This document shows, piece after piece, positions 8,416-16,103 of a stretch of DNA of 36,309 nt; position 1 is the first letter of the stretch; each line of letters opens with the position of its first letter. The translations under genes and the position numbers were made by a program. Source of the stretch: JBCDCE01 sp039182515 (GTDB lineage: Bacteria > Pseudomonadota > Alphaproteobacteria > Rhodobacterales > Rhodobacteraceae); assembly GCA_039182515.1 (NCBI GenBank), contig JBCDCE010000040.1, positions 1 through 36,309 of the forward strand, read 5' to 3'. The notes under the pieces were generated by a model that saw nothing but the letters and a program-made list of their open reading frames with translations, did not search any database and was not told the DNA's origin.

Positions 8416-9105
8416 ATGAGCACCCATCCATCCATCAAAATTGCCCCATCTATCTTAGCGGCGGATTTTGCGGCCTTCGGCGCGGAGTGCCGTGCGGTTG
8501 AGGCGCAAGGCGCTGACTGGATTCATGTGGATGTTATGGATGGTCATTTTGTTCCCAACATCACCTTTGGTGCGGAAACCTGCAAAGCCATCCGCCCCCA
8601 TATCAAAAGTGTGATGGACGTGCATTTGATGATCGCACCCGTTGATCCCTATATCGACGGCTTTGTTGAGGCCGGTGCAGATTTTATCACGGTGCATGCT
8701 GAAGCGGGGCCCCATACCCATCGCACTTTGCAAGCCATTCGAGCCGCTGGCGTGAAGGCCGGACTTGCGCTTAATCCAGGCACACCAGCTCTCGCTGCAG
8801 CGCCCTTGTTGGATCTGTGTGATCTGGTCTGCGTGATGACCGTCAATCCAGGCTTCGGCGGGCAGAGCTTCATTGAAAGCCAGGTTGAGAAGGTGGCCGA
8901 GCTGCGCGCTATGATTGGAGACAGGCCCATCCATATCGAAATTGATGGTGGCGTTACGCCCAAGACTGCACCTTTAGTGGTGGCGGCGGGTGCTGATGTT
9001 TTGGTGGCGGGCTCTGCCGTGTTCAAAGGAGGGTCAGTGGAAAATCCGGCACCATACGGCGAGAACATTTTGGCTATTCGTAACGCGGTTGCGAATCTGG
9101 GCTAG
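8416..9105 (+). CDS. rpe: Ribulose-phosphate 3-epimerase
   Basis: Interconverts ribulose-5-phosphate and xylulose-5-phosphate in the pentose phosphate and Calvin routes. The 229-residue TIM barrel shows the full family signature: metal ligands H37 and D39 in IHVDVMDGHFVPN, H70 in DVHLMI and D177 in IEIDGGV, with the phosphate loop MTVNPGFGGQSF near 141-152. The start is preceded by GGAGAG. It is divergent from the AraC-type gene with about 150 bp between the chosen starts. Its last 32 bases overlap the 3' end of the convergent glycosyltransferase gene. No other Calvin-cycle gene lies nearby, so this is most likely the housekeeping copy. Confidence 0.96.
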   Translation: MSTHPSIKIAPSILAADFAAFGAECRAVEAQGADWIHVDVMDGHFVPNITFGAETCKAIRPHIKSVMDVHLMIAPVDPYIDGFVEAGADFITVHAEAGPHTHRTLQAIRAAGVKAGLALNPGTPALAAAPLLDLCDLVCVMTVNPGFGGQSFIESQVEKVAELRAMIGDRPIHIEIDGGVTPKTAPLVVAAGADVLVAGSAVFKGGSVENPAPYGENILAIRNAVANLG

Positions 9106-10198
9106 CACCGAAGACCTCCTCCAAGGCTTTTTGAGCAATGGGATCAGGAACTGAGCCTGTTGTGGCACTGCGCTCTGGCGTTTTCCAATTGGTCGAGATC
9201 GATGCGCAATGCCAAAACTCCGCGCGTTTTGATGAAAAGGTCGCGGCCAGCCAATGGTCTTCTAAGCGGTGTGGATTGAATTCTGCTTTGCCAAAAGGGC
9301 CTTGAGGATCGATGCAATACTTATGCGGACAAGTACGGTCCCCTTGCCGCGAAAATCGATGATCGGCATGACGGGGGAGCCTCTCGGTTTGGGTTGAAAT
9401 ACGTCGCCAAGATCCGGGGAACCGGATAAAGCCAAAGCGATTGGCTTTACAAAGATCGAAAATCGACTGGCCCTGTGCCCAAACCAGCTCGTCCAGATCG
9501 CATTGAAGAACCGCACGCGCCTTGCTCAAAACACGCCGCCGCATGGCGTTGAGATGGGCCGTTTGTAAAAAGGTGCTGCCATGACGATAGGGCCCAGGCT
9601 TGGCTTTAGGCCCGTAGGGTAGCTCTGTTCGCGCGACGTATCCAGCCTTCAAACCAGCGCGTTCCATCGCATCTAGGATGTCACTCGGTTCGTAGCGCGT
9701 TGACCCGTTGTCGATCAGTGCAAGTGCCTCGAGCCCGTGGTGATGGATATGAAAGCGCGCCCAATCCTCGATCCATTGCAGATCGTTGTCTTTTGATATC
9801 ATCAAGCCCGCATTGAGACCTTCAAAGAGCTCAGGTTCTGCCGCATGTACCGGGCTTGAAAGCCGCCAATTCTCTCCTTTCATCTCCAGTCTTTTAGCAC
9901 GGCTTGGCGCAGGTAGTGTGATCAAGGCATGTCGGCGAAAGACGCGAAAGCGCTGAATTTTGGTTGGCTGATCGTCGAGTGTGATTTGGGCTTGGCGCAG
10001 GAGCTTTGTGAAGTTCAGAGGCTTCGGCAAAACCACTGTGATGCGGCCTGCGTCCCATATGGCGTCATACCACAGAGTTTTGGCGTCATAGCCTTGCATG
10101 TAGTCCGGAGGCTGATGCGCAGCAGGGGCCACGGGGTCGCGGCTCGGACCCTCTTGGTCAAACCGCGCGGCCGCAAAGCTGCGGATAAACCGCTGCAT
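9074..10198 (-). CDS. Glycosyltransferase-like protein (GT2/GT92-like)
   Basis: A 374-residue cytoplasmic protein with a nucleotide-sugar transferase core in its second half. It shows LIDNGS (about 161-166) where the first beta strand ends, and the metal/nucleotide-binding DxD at D234-L-D236 followed by E237 (CDLDELVW). The first 125 residues contain a separate conserved stretch (IQRFRVFRRHALITLP). The segment from PELFEGL to HHGLEALALIDNGS is clearly related to residues about 95-136 of the neighbouring 743-residue protein, so the two are paralogues. The start forms an ATGA overlap with that gene. It probably adds sugars to a surface polysaccharide or protein; donor and acceptor cannot be read from the sequence. 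Confidence 0.72.
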   Translation of the reverse strand: MQRFIRSFAAARFDQEGPSRDPVAPAAHQPPDYMQGYDAKTLWYDAIWDAGRITVVLPKPLNFTKLLRQAQITLDDQPTKIQRFRVFRRHALITLPAPSRAKRLEMKGENWRLSSPVHAAEPELFEGLNAGLMISKDNDLQWIEDWARFHIHHHGLEALALIDNGSTRYEPSDILDAMERAGLKAGYVARTELPYGPKAKPGPYRHGSTFLQTAHLNAMRRRVLSKARAVLQCDLDELVWAQGQSIFDLCKANRFGFIRFPGSWRRISTQTERLPRHADHRFSRQGDRTCPHKYCIDPQGPFGKAEFNPHRLEDHWLAATFSSKRAEFWHCASISTNWKTPERSATTGSVPDPIAQKALEEVFGASPDSQPRYE

Positions 10199-12429
10199 CA
10201 GTGTTGGGTCTCTTGGCGATCAACCGTGAAGAAAAGATCCTCTTCCGGCTCGTCTGTGAGCACATTGTCGGGCACCACATGGGGCCCAGCGAGAAAGACA
10301 TTGGCGCCGAAGTGTTTGTGCATCTTGGCGAGCTTTTCCATCCGAGATCCGGTGAGGTCTTGGTAGAAAGAGGCATAATTGTCGGTCGCGCGCAGCGCGT
10401 CGATTTTGGCGCGATGTGCTGCTACACAGGCTTGATGTTGCGCGGCGATATCTGGATCTGAAAGCAAACGCTCCATTTCCGCACGCAGAGCAGGCACCAT
10501 CCGGTGGATGGAGCGGTCCTCTTCTTCGTTGTTGTTCATCCGAAACCAGTACGCCAGGCCTTGGTCCCGGTCTACGTGGTTCACCCGGCCACGATCACGC
10601 TTAACGAGAAAGCTCTCGGCAGAGCGCACTGCGTAGTGATTGAGCGTGGCCAATTCATAGCCGTAAGTATCTGAGGTTGAACGCCAAGTGTTGCGAAAGG
10701 CTGTCTCTGGCATCCGGCTGCCAGAGCCATTGACCCAATAGATGTTGTCTTTGAGCTGGGGTTTGAGGCCTTTGGGTCGGTGCACACCAAGCTTTTTGAA
10801 GATGCCCATATGGCGGAAGATGGTTTTGAAGCCCCAGGCCTGGTGGGGCTTGTTGGCGAACTCCCGGGCGCAGCGATCGAACTTTTCGATTAGGATGTCG
10901 TCTTCGTTGTATTCGTGCACGTTTGCATTGCCGAAAAGTCGCCATGTGAGCGAGATCATATTGGCCGGTGCAATGGCATCATAGAGGGATTTGAGCGTGC
11001 CGTCGCCGCAATGCACGCAGATGTATTCGTCCACATCCATACAGATGGCCCAAGCGGCACTTGTGATCACGGGCTCTTTTTCAGCGGCATGTAGAGCTGC
11101 ATGTTGCGGCTTCATATTGGTGCCACGAAACGGATTCTCGCGGTGCTCGACCAGGCCTTTGGATTGCAGCAGATCGAGGAAGGTGTCGGTGCCGTCGTCA
11201 CAGTCGTTGGTGTAAACCAAGAAGCGTTCAACCCCGATCACGCGGTGATAGGCGAGCCATTCCAGAATGAAGGGCCCTTCGTTTTTCATACAGGTGACAA
11301 TGGCCGTCTCATAGGGATTGTCGCCTGTGGCAACGATGCTTTCATCGGGCACGCGGACGGGTTGATGGCGGAAGACGTCTGTGGCCAAAGCGACCAGTTT
11401 GTCTTGCTCGATCAGCGAAGTTTTGGGCACGATGCGCGAAACTGTCTCCACCGGGTGGCGCAGATTCATCATCGAATAAAACTCAAACACATCGTCTGGT
11501 CCATGCTCTTTGCCCACCACGCGCAAAAGCCGCCAAATCGCATCTTTGCGAAAGGCTGAAGGTTTTATCGCCCAACGCCGTTTCACCTTGCGCGTGTCAA
11601 ACTGCATGCAGGTGTGATCGCCGAAAGTTGGGTTCTGCCCTTTGCGCACGCGCCAGGGATAGGTGCGGCGCCCGATCAAAATCAGAGACCCACGCTTATC
11701 GACTTCTTCAAAGAGAGGGACTTCAGGTGGGATAATGTCGTAAACATCGATGTTACAGACCGCCTTGGCCTTGGCCAGAAAACGTGTGCGGGCGATCTCA
11801 TAGACCAAAAGTTCGTCCAGCGGTGAGGTCCAGCGATCCTCTGGAGGCACCTCCATGCGGTCTTTGCCGGGGGCCGCTGGCGCACAAAACGGATGACCCT
11901 CGGAAGGCAAGCCTTCTCGGCCCAAGGGTACACGCGCGCGCAAAACGACAACGCATTTGATCTCGGGGATGGCCGTGAGGGCGCGCTCGAGTTTGGAGTC
12001 AAAGGCTGGATCGGCAGCTGTGCGGTCGATAATCACGGCGCCCTCAAGGCCATGGCGCGTGGCATGATACCAAAGCCATTCTGCAACCGTCTCAGCGCTT
12101 TCGCCATTGCGTGTTGAGACAAATGTTTTGAGGCCTTCAAAGAGGTCTGTTTCAATTTTGGATTGGGCCAGTCGGGCCACGCCTACAAGAGGTGGCGGTG
12201 CAGAGGCTTTCATAGCGCCATAGGCCACCAAAATCGCACCGCCGACGCTCTTGGCCCATTTAAGCTGCGTTCCAGACGCAGGGCGGACCACTTTTAGATC
12301 TGTGCCTTTGGCCAGATAAACGCGGCCTTCATGGCCTTTCTCTCCGCGCCACGCGATGTGATCGAGCACTGTGGCGCCAGAAATACCTTGGCTCAACAGC
12401 CAGCGCGTATGCAATTGTTGCTCAGCCAT
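10198..12429 (-). CDS. Two-domain glycosyltransferase, N-terminal domain degenerate
   Basis: A 743-residue protein made of two glycosyltransferase-like halves. The C-terminal half (about 370-700) is a GT2-type domain (Glyco_tranf_2_4-like): IVTCMKNEGPFILEWLAYH, YTNDCDDGT, the DxD at D465-V-D467 with E468, then WRLFGN and LNHYAVRSAESFLVKRDRG. The N-terminal half resembles the 374-residue neighbour (DLFEGL, HGLEGAVIID), but where that protein has CDLDEL this one reads CNIDVYD (225-231), losing the first Asp and the Glu. It is therefore probably non-catalytic. I chose ATG at 12429, which overlaps the upstream stop as ATGGCTGA, rather than the in-frame ATG 12 codons earlier inside that gene. It is cotranscribed with both neighbours. 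The substrate is unknown. Confidence 0.82.
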   Translation of the reverse strand: MAEQQLHTRWLLSQGISGATVLDHIAWRGEKGHEGRVYLAKGTDLKVVRPASGTQLKWAKSVGGAILVAYGAMKASAPPPLVGVARLAQSKIETDLFEGLKTFVSTRNGESAETVAEWLWYHATRHGLEGAVIIDRTAADPAFDSKLERALTAIPEIKCVVVLRARVPLGREGLPSEGHPFCAPAAPGKDRMEVPPEDRWTSPLDELLVYEIARTRFLAKAKAVCNIDVYDIIPPEVPLFEEVDKRGSLILIGRRTYPWRVRKGQNPTFGDHTCMQFDTRKVKRRWAIKPSAFRKDAIWRLLRVVGKEHGPDDVFEFYSMMNLRHPVETVSRIVPKTSLIEQDKLVALATDVFRHQPVRVPDESIVATGDNPYETAIVTCMKNEGPFILEWLAYHRVIGVERFLVYTNDCDDGTDTFLDLLQSKGLVEHRENPFRGTNMKPQHAALHAAEKEPVITSAAWAICMDVDEYICVHCGDGTLKSLYDAIAPANMISLTWRLFGNANVHEYNEDDILIEKFDRCAREFANKPHQAWGFKTIFRHMGIFKKLGVHRPKGLKPQLKDNIYWVNGSGSRMPETAFRNTWRSTSDTYGYELATLNHYAVRSAESFLVKRDRGRVNHVDRDQGLAYWFRMNNNEEEDRSIHRMVPALRAEMERLLSDPDIAAQHQACVAAHRAKIDALRATDNYASFYQDLTGSRMEKLAKMHKHFGANVFLAGPHVVPDNVLTDEPEEDLFFTVDRQETQH

Positions 12430-13444
12430 TGCGATAAGCCTCCTTGAGGCGCGCAAGATGCGCATTGGTCACGCCAACCGGGGGCGCAAAGGAGCCGCCA
12501 GCGAGAACAAGGCTCCAATAGAGCTCGGTCTCTGCTTTGGTGCGCAAGCGCTTTTTGAGCTGGGCGCTGTGGTACTCCAAGGCCAAGGCTTCAAGAGCTT
12601 TGATACGCGCGCTGCGCAATTCCTCTGCGATGGCGCTGGCTTTTGCGTGGTGCAGATCAATGCGGGTGCATGTGGTTTGGTTGAAATTCCGGCTCACCCA
12701 ATAACTCAAGCCAATATCTGCGGACATTTTGTTCGGCAAACCCCGCGCGCGTTTGGCCATAAATTCTTCAACCGAGCGCACAGCGTAATGGTTGAGTTGC
12801 ACAACAGGTGCCTTGGGGAAGTGCCCCCAAAGATTGATGCGGTTGTCGTCGGCAGCAATTGGACCTGGCAGGGGTTGCAAGGCGCTATCGAGCCATTTGG
12901 CTTGGCTGCCACCTGATTTAGGTCGGTGCACACCTGGCGGGCCAAAGGCGTTTGGCCGATAGAGAGTTTTGAAGAAATGTGCGCCAGGGAGCAAAATATC
13001 GCGAGGCGCGGCCTTGCGGTATGTTTGCGTCACGGGGCCAGCGGGCCGCTCGACATGCCCGCCGCTGCCAAAGAGCCGCCAGGGCAGAGTGATTGCGTCG
13101 CCAGGGGCGGCGTTGAGCAAGGCGGGAAGCGTGTCAAAGGGCTCAGACAGAGTTAGAAACTCGTCCACATCCACCCCAAGCACCCAATCTGCAGCCTTGT
13201 AAAGCGGGTGCTCAGCCGCCGCTGCCAGGGCTTGCCATTGGACTGTTTTTTGCCCCGAATAGGGATTATCGACGCGCGTGAGCCAACTCAGGCCGCTGAT
13301 CTCGTCCAAAAGCCCAATGGAGCCATCCGAGCAATCGTTGGTAAAAATAAGCAGGTCGGTCACGCCAAGAGCGCGCAGATGGGCAAGCCACTCTACAAGG
13401 TAGGGCGCTTCGTCTTTTACCGATGTGACGCAAAGGATGCGCAT
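12422..13444 (-). CDS. Glycosyltransferase family 2-type protein
   Basis: A 340-residue protein homologous to the C-terminal half of the next gene. It starts directly with the fold: RILCVTSVKDEAPYLVEWL, IFTNDCSDGS, then the DxD at D92-V-D94 with E95 (GVDVDEFL), followed by LPWRLFGSGG and LNHYAVRSVEEFMAKRARG. The ATG at 13444 is preferred because the homology begins there; the frame stays open 58 codons further upstream, but that stretch resembles no domain. It is the first gene of the three-gene minus-strand glycosyltransferase operon and is separated by about 220 bp from the divergent DXD glycosyltransferase gene. It is likely involved in surface glycan synthesis. Confidence 0.82.
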   Translation of the reverse strand: MRILCVTSVKDEAPYLVEWLAHLRALGVTDLLIFTNDCSDGSIGLLDEISGLSWLTRVDNPYSGQKTVQWQALAAAAEHPLYKAADWVLGVDVDEFLTLSEPFDTLPALLNAAPGDAITLPWRLFGSGGHVERPAGPVTQTYRKAAPRDILLPGAHFFKTLYRPNAFGPPGVHRPKSGGSQAKWLDSALQPLPGPIAADDNRINLWGHFPKAPVVQLNHYAVRSVEEFMAKRARGLPNKMSADIGLSYWVSRNFNQTTCTRIDLHHAKASAIAEELRSARIKALEALALEYHSAQLKKRLRTKAETELYWSLVLAGGSFAPPVGVTNAHLARLKEAYRNG

Positions 13445-13663
13445 GGTTCTGCTCGCGATTTTTCGCTTTTTTGTGTGCGCAACATGCCCGAAGATCGCGT
13501 CTAGGCCAAGGGTCTGCGAAGGGACGATGTTACCGAATATCTGTATATTGGTGCTAAACTGTCGCCAAAAATTCACCAATTCGTTGATCGAACTCGGATT
13601 TAAGCGCAAAATAGACACAAAAGGCCTTCAAAGTCGGGCTGAGCAGTCAAAAAGGGATGTCTG

Positions 13664-14677
13664 ATGGCGGCATTGCCAAAAATCGCGAGTTTGTGGATCG
13701 GAGAGCGGCTATCGTGGCTTGAGCAACTCTGCCTGAAGAGCTTTGCTGATGCGGGTCATGAAACGACGCTTTATTCCTATGCGCCCATCTCAAATTTGCC
13801 CCAAGGGGTGCAAGCTGGAGATGCGGAAGAGATCTTCCCGGCAGAGCCAATGTATCGCCATGCTCGCACGGGGAGCCCGGCCATTCATGCGGATCTATGG
13901 CGCCTCAATATGCTCAAAAAGACTGGCGAGATCTGGGTGGATGCCGATATGTATTGCTATCGCCCGTTTGATTTTCGCAAAAAGCACGTCTTTGGCTGGG
14001 AAAAGCCTGGGCTGGTATGCAACGCGGTGTTGGGACTGCCGAAGACCTCGCCGGCGCTCAAGCTTATGCTGGAGTTTTTCAAAGACGAATACGCAATCGC
14101 GCCTTGGCTTAAGCCGTGGCAACAAGAAGAACTTCGCGCAGAAGCTGCCGCGGGTAAGCCTGTTCATATGACAGAGCAAAACTGGGGCTTCACGGGCCCC
14201 GCGGCGCTGACATACTTTTTGCAACGCACCGGTGAAATTGAAAATGCGCAACCCCAGACAGGCTTTTATCCAATTGGATTTCCCGAGCGGAACCATTTGA
14301 TTTTGAGCCGTTACTCACCGGAAGAAACCTTCACAGACGGCACCTATGGCGTGCATTTTTGGGCCCGGCGCATGAAGCCGCGCTTGCAGGAAAAAGAGAA
14401 GGGGACGCCGCGCCGGGGCAGTTTTATGGACCGGCTCATTATTAAGCACGGCATTGATCCAAATGCGGCTCCGATCCCGGCGAAACTAAAACCTGCCTCC
14501 ATGATGCAAACCAATCCAGACCTTTGCGCTGAGATTGCCTTGGCGGCTTTGGAGAAAGACGCAAGTGTGGATGCGCTCAGCCGCAAGTATTTGGTCGAAA
14601 AGAGTTTCGTGAAAGACTGTGCTCAGAAACTCCGAGAGGCCGCTCCGGACGTATTTCGCCTTAAGGCTGCCGAATGA
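13664..14677 (+). CDS. DXD-type glycosyltransferase (GT32-like)
   Basis: A 337-residue protein with the DXD sugar-binding signature of GT32-like and capsular transferases. SPAIHADLWRLNML (71-84) is followed by GEIWVDADMYCY with D93-A-D95, which would bind the metal and sugar nucleotide. A later WGFTGPAALTYFL stretch and GVHFWARRM near residue 229 fit the same family. The ATG follows an AAAGGGAT ribosome site. Its stop overlaps the next start as ATGA. The last 60 residues are helical and outside the catalytic core. Divergent from three other glycosyltransferase genes, it probably contributes to the same surface glycan; linkage and donor are unknown. Confidence 0.8.
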   Translation: MAALPKIASLWIGERLSWLEQLCLKSFADAGHETTLYSYAPISNLPQGVQAGDAEEIFPAEPMYRHARTGSPAIHADLWRLNMLKKTGEIWVDADMYCYRPFDFRKKHVFGWEKPGLVCNAVLGLPKTSPALKLMLEFFKDEYAIAPWLKPWQQEELRAEAAAGKPVHMTEQNWGFTGPAALTYFLQRTGEIENAQPQTGFYPIGFPERNHLILSRYSPEETFTDGTYGVHFWARRMKPRLQEKEKGTPRRGSFMDRLIIKHGIDPNAAPIPAKLKPASMMQTNPDLCAEIALAALEKDASVDALSRKYLVEKSFVKDCAQKLREAAPDVFRLKAAE

Positions 14678-15582
14678 GCAAGATTGAGGCCAAAATTGAA
14701 CGGGCAGCTTGGCGGGACGAGTTGAAAGCGCTGGGTGACGCTGAGGGGTTTTACGAAGACCTTGGCGCGGAGCACACCGCCCTTTTTGTGCGGCGCGGCG
14801 GCACACTGATTGTGACTTTTGAAAACCTAGATCATGTTTTTGAAGGCGATGAAAACCGCATGCCGTGGGGCTATAATTTCGTCGAAGGGCAAAACTGGTC
14901 CATGTTAGGGCTCATGGCCCATGGTTGGACCTGGTATCGCGATGAAGCCGTTTTCGATTTCTTTGATCGATTAAGAGATGATAGGTTTTTCACAGGCTTC
15001 GAGAAGGTCGTGTTTTATGGCGCGTCTATGGGGGCTTACGCGGCGGCCAATTTCTCCGCCGCAAGCCCTGGGGCAACAGTGATTATGATCTCGCCGCAGG
15101 CAACTTTGGATCGCCAAATCGCCTCTTGGGAAACCAGGTATCACAAGGCTTGGGCGCGCAATTATAACAGCCGGTATGGCTATGGGCCGCAAAACGTGCA
15201 AGCTGCTGAAAAGGCGCATCTTTTCTACGATCCTCGGATGCCGTTGGACGCAATGCATGCGGCTTTGTTCCAGAGTGAGAATATTGTGAAATATCCCTGC
15301 CGGTATATGGGACACCGGATCGCGTCTCTTTGGATTTTGATGAAGCTCTTGAAGCCGGTCGTGCGTGCCTGCGTTGATGGCGACATGTCGCCATTGAAGT
15401 TTGCGCAGATGATGCGCGTGCGGCGCCATACGCAACGCTATCAACGCGAGATGTTGACCCGCCTAGAGGAAATGGGCAGGCCTCGGCTTGTTGCCCAATA
15501 CTGCCGCGCCGTCCTCGCGACACGCGGCGGGCCAAAGTTTCGCAAAGCGCTCCGAGCCGCGGAAACTAAGCTTCGTCGCTAA
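14674..15582 (+). CDS. Alpha/beta-hydrolase-like protein
   Basis: A 302-residue protein with a probable alpha/beta-hydrolase core. LIVTFENLD (45-53) resembles an oxyanion-side strand, and VVFYGASMGAYAA (112-124) is a GxSxG nucleophile elbow with Ser118. A catalytic acid and histidine cannot be assigned by eye. The C-terminal 80 residues are very basic (KPVVRACVDG...RVRRHTQRYQREM). Translation is coupled by an ATGA overlap to the preceding glycosyltransferase gene, so it may deacylate or otherwise modify a glycan or carrier. Its last 17 bases overlap the 3' end of the convergent carboxymuconolactone-decarboxylase-like gene. The fold is likely; the substrate is unknown. Confidence 0.65.
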   Translation: MSKIEAKIERAAWRDELKALGDAEGFYEDLGAEHTALFVRRGGTLIVTFENLDHVFEGDENRMPWGYNFVEGQNWSMLGLMAHGWTWYRDEAVFDFFDRLRDDRFFTGFEKVVFYGASMGAYAAANFSAASPGATVIMISPQATLDRQIASWETRYHKAWARNYNSRYGYGPQNVQAAEKAHLFYDPRMPLDAMHAALFQSENIVKYPCRYMGHRIASLWILMKLLKPVVRACVDGDMSPLKFAQMMRVRRHTQRYQREMLTRLEEMGRPRLVAQYCRAVLATRGGPKFRKALRAAETKLRR

Positions 15583-15952
15583 GGACTTTTTTGGCGACCC
15601 GGAAGCATTCCAAGGCCTGTGGAACGCCGCAATAAATCCCGACGACATGGATGATTGCGCGAATTTCTTCTTTTGTGACGCCATTGTTGATCGCGCCGCG
15701 GCAGTGAATTTCCCATTCATGCATTTTGCCCAAAGCGCCGATCATGGAGAGATTCATCATCGAGCGCGTTTTCGCATCTATGACATCGTCTCCCCAGCCG
15801 AACCCCCAGCACCAAGCCGTCATGGCTTCTTGAAACGGGCGGGTAAAATCGTCTGCCGCGGCGAGATTTTTTTCCACGTAGTCTGCACCGAGGGTGCTTT
15901 TGCGTTGTTCTAACCCTTTTAGGAATAAGTCTTCGTTGAAGCTGTCAGCCAT
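15566..15952 (-). CDS. Carboxymuconolactone decarboxylase family protein
   Basis: A 128-residue all-helical protein of the CMD/AhpD-like family. The family core is visible at KTRSMMNLSMIGALGKMHEWEIHCRGAINNGVTKEEI (61-97), with His83 in the position of the conserved active-site histidine, and a C-terminal IYCGVPQALECFRVAKKV helix. The ATG at 15952 is preceded by AAAGGAC; an open frame continues far upstream but crosses hairpin repeats and the neighbouring gene. True 4-carboxymuconolactone decarboxylase acts in the beta-ketoadipate pathway, but no other gene of that pathway is here. A lactone, decarboxylation or peroxidatic role on a cluster intermediate is equally possible. A 151-bp repeat-rich gap separates it from the upstream operon genes. 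Confidence 0.88.
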   Translation of the reverse strand: MADSFNEDLFLKGLEQRKSTLGADYVEKNLAAADDFTRPFQEAMTAWCWGFGWGDDVIDAKTRSMMNLSMIGALGKMHEWEIHCRGAINNGVTKEEIRAIIHVVGIYCGVPQALECFRVAKKVLSDEA

Positions 15953-15978
15953 GGTTTGTCCTTTGTTTGTTATGCGGA

Positions 15979-15995
15979 GGCGCGCTTTGCGCGCC
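15979..15995. repeat. Perfect 7-bp GC-rich hairpin
   Basis: GGCGCGC, loop TTT, GCGCGCC. It is the first of two adjacent hairpins in the gap between the aldehyde dehydrogenase stop and the carboxymuconolactone-decarboxylase-like start. No T tract follows on either strand, so it is more likely a dispersed repeat or an RNA-processing structure than a classical terminator. Confidence 0.7.
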
Positions 15996-16025
15996 GCGTC
16001 TCCATTTATGAGGGCGCTGCCCCCG

Positions 16026-16065
16026 GTCCTGAATTTACCCCGCTTTGGCGGGGAAAATTCAGGAC
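16026..16065. repeat. 18-bp inverted repeat with 4-base loop
   Basis: Arms 16026-16043 and 16048-16065 pair at 17 of 18 positions (one A-A mismatch) around the loop TTTG. In RNA it would be a very stable stem. It lies downstream of the aldehyde dehydrogenase gene on the minus strand and could attenuate transcription or protect the upstream mRNA, though there is no T run. Directly after it comes a copy of the GAGTATTT motif, so hairpins and motif look like one composite intergenic element. Confidence 0.8.
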
Positions 16066-16073
16066 ACCCCCCG

Positions 16074-16096
16074 GAGTATTTCCGCCAAGAAAAACG
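16074..16096. repeat. Dispersed GAGTATTT/GCCAAGAAAAA motif, copy 2
   Basis: GAGTATTT, CC, GCCAAGAAAAACG, preceded by a run of C and the 18-bp inverted repeat. It matches copies at 3951 and 26846. Confidence 0.7.
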
Positions 16097-16103
16097 AGGC
16101 AGC

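Noticed and set aside
15566..15952. Assigning the beta-ketoadipate pathway gene pcaC
   Set aside because: Only the broad family is visible and no other protocatechuate-pathway gene lies in the window.
16026..16065. Classical rho-independent terminator after the aldehyde dehydrogenase gene
   Set aside because: The stem is strong, but no T tract follows it on either strand; it was kept as an inverted repeat within a composite element.
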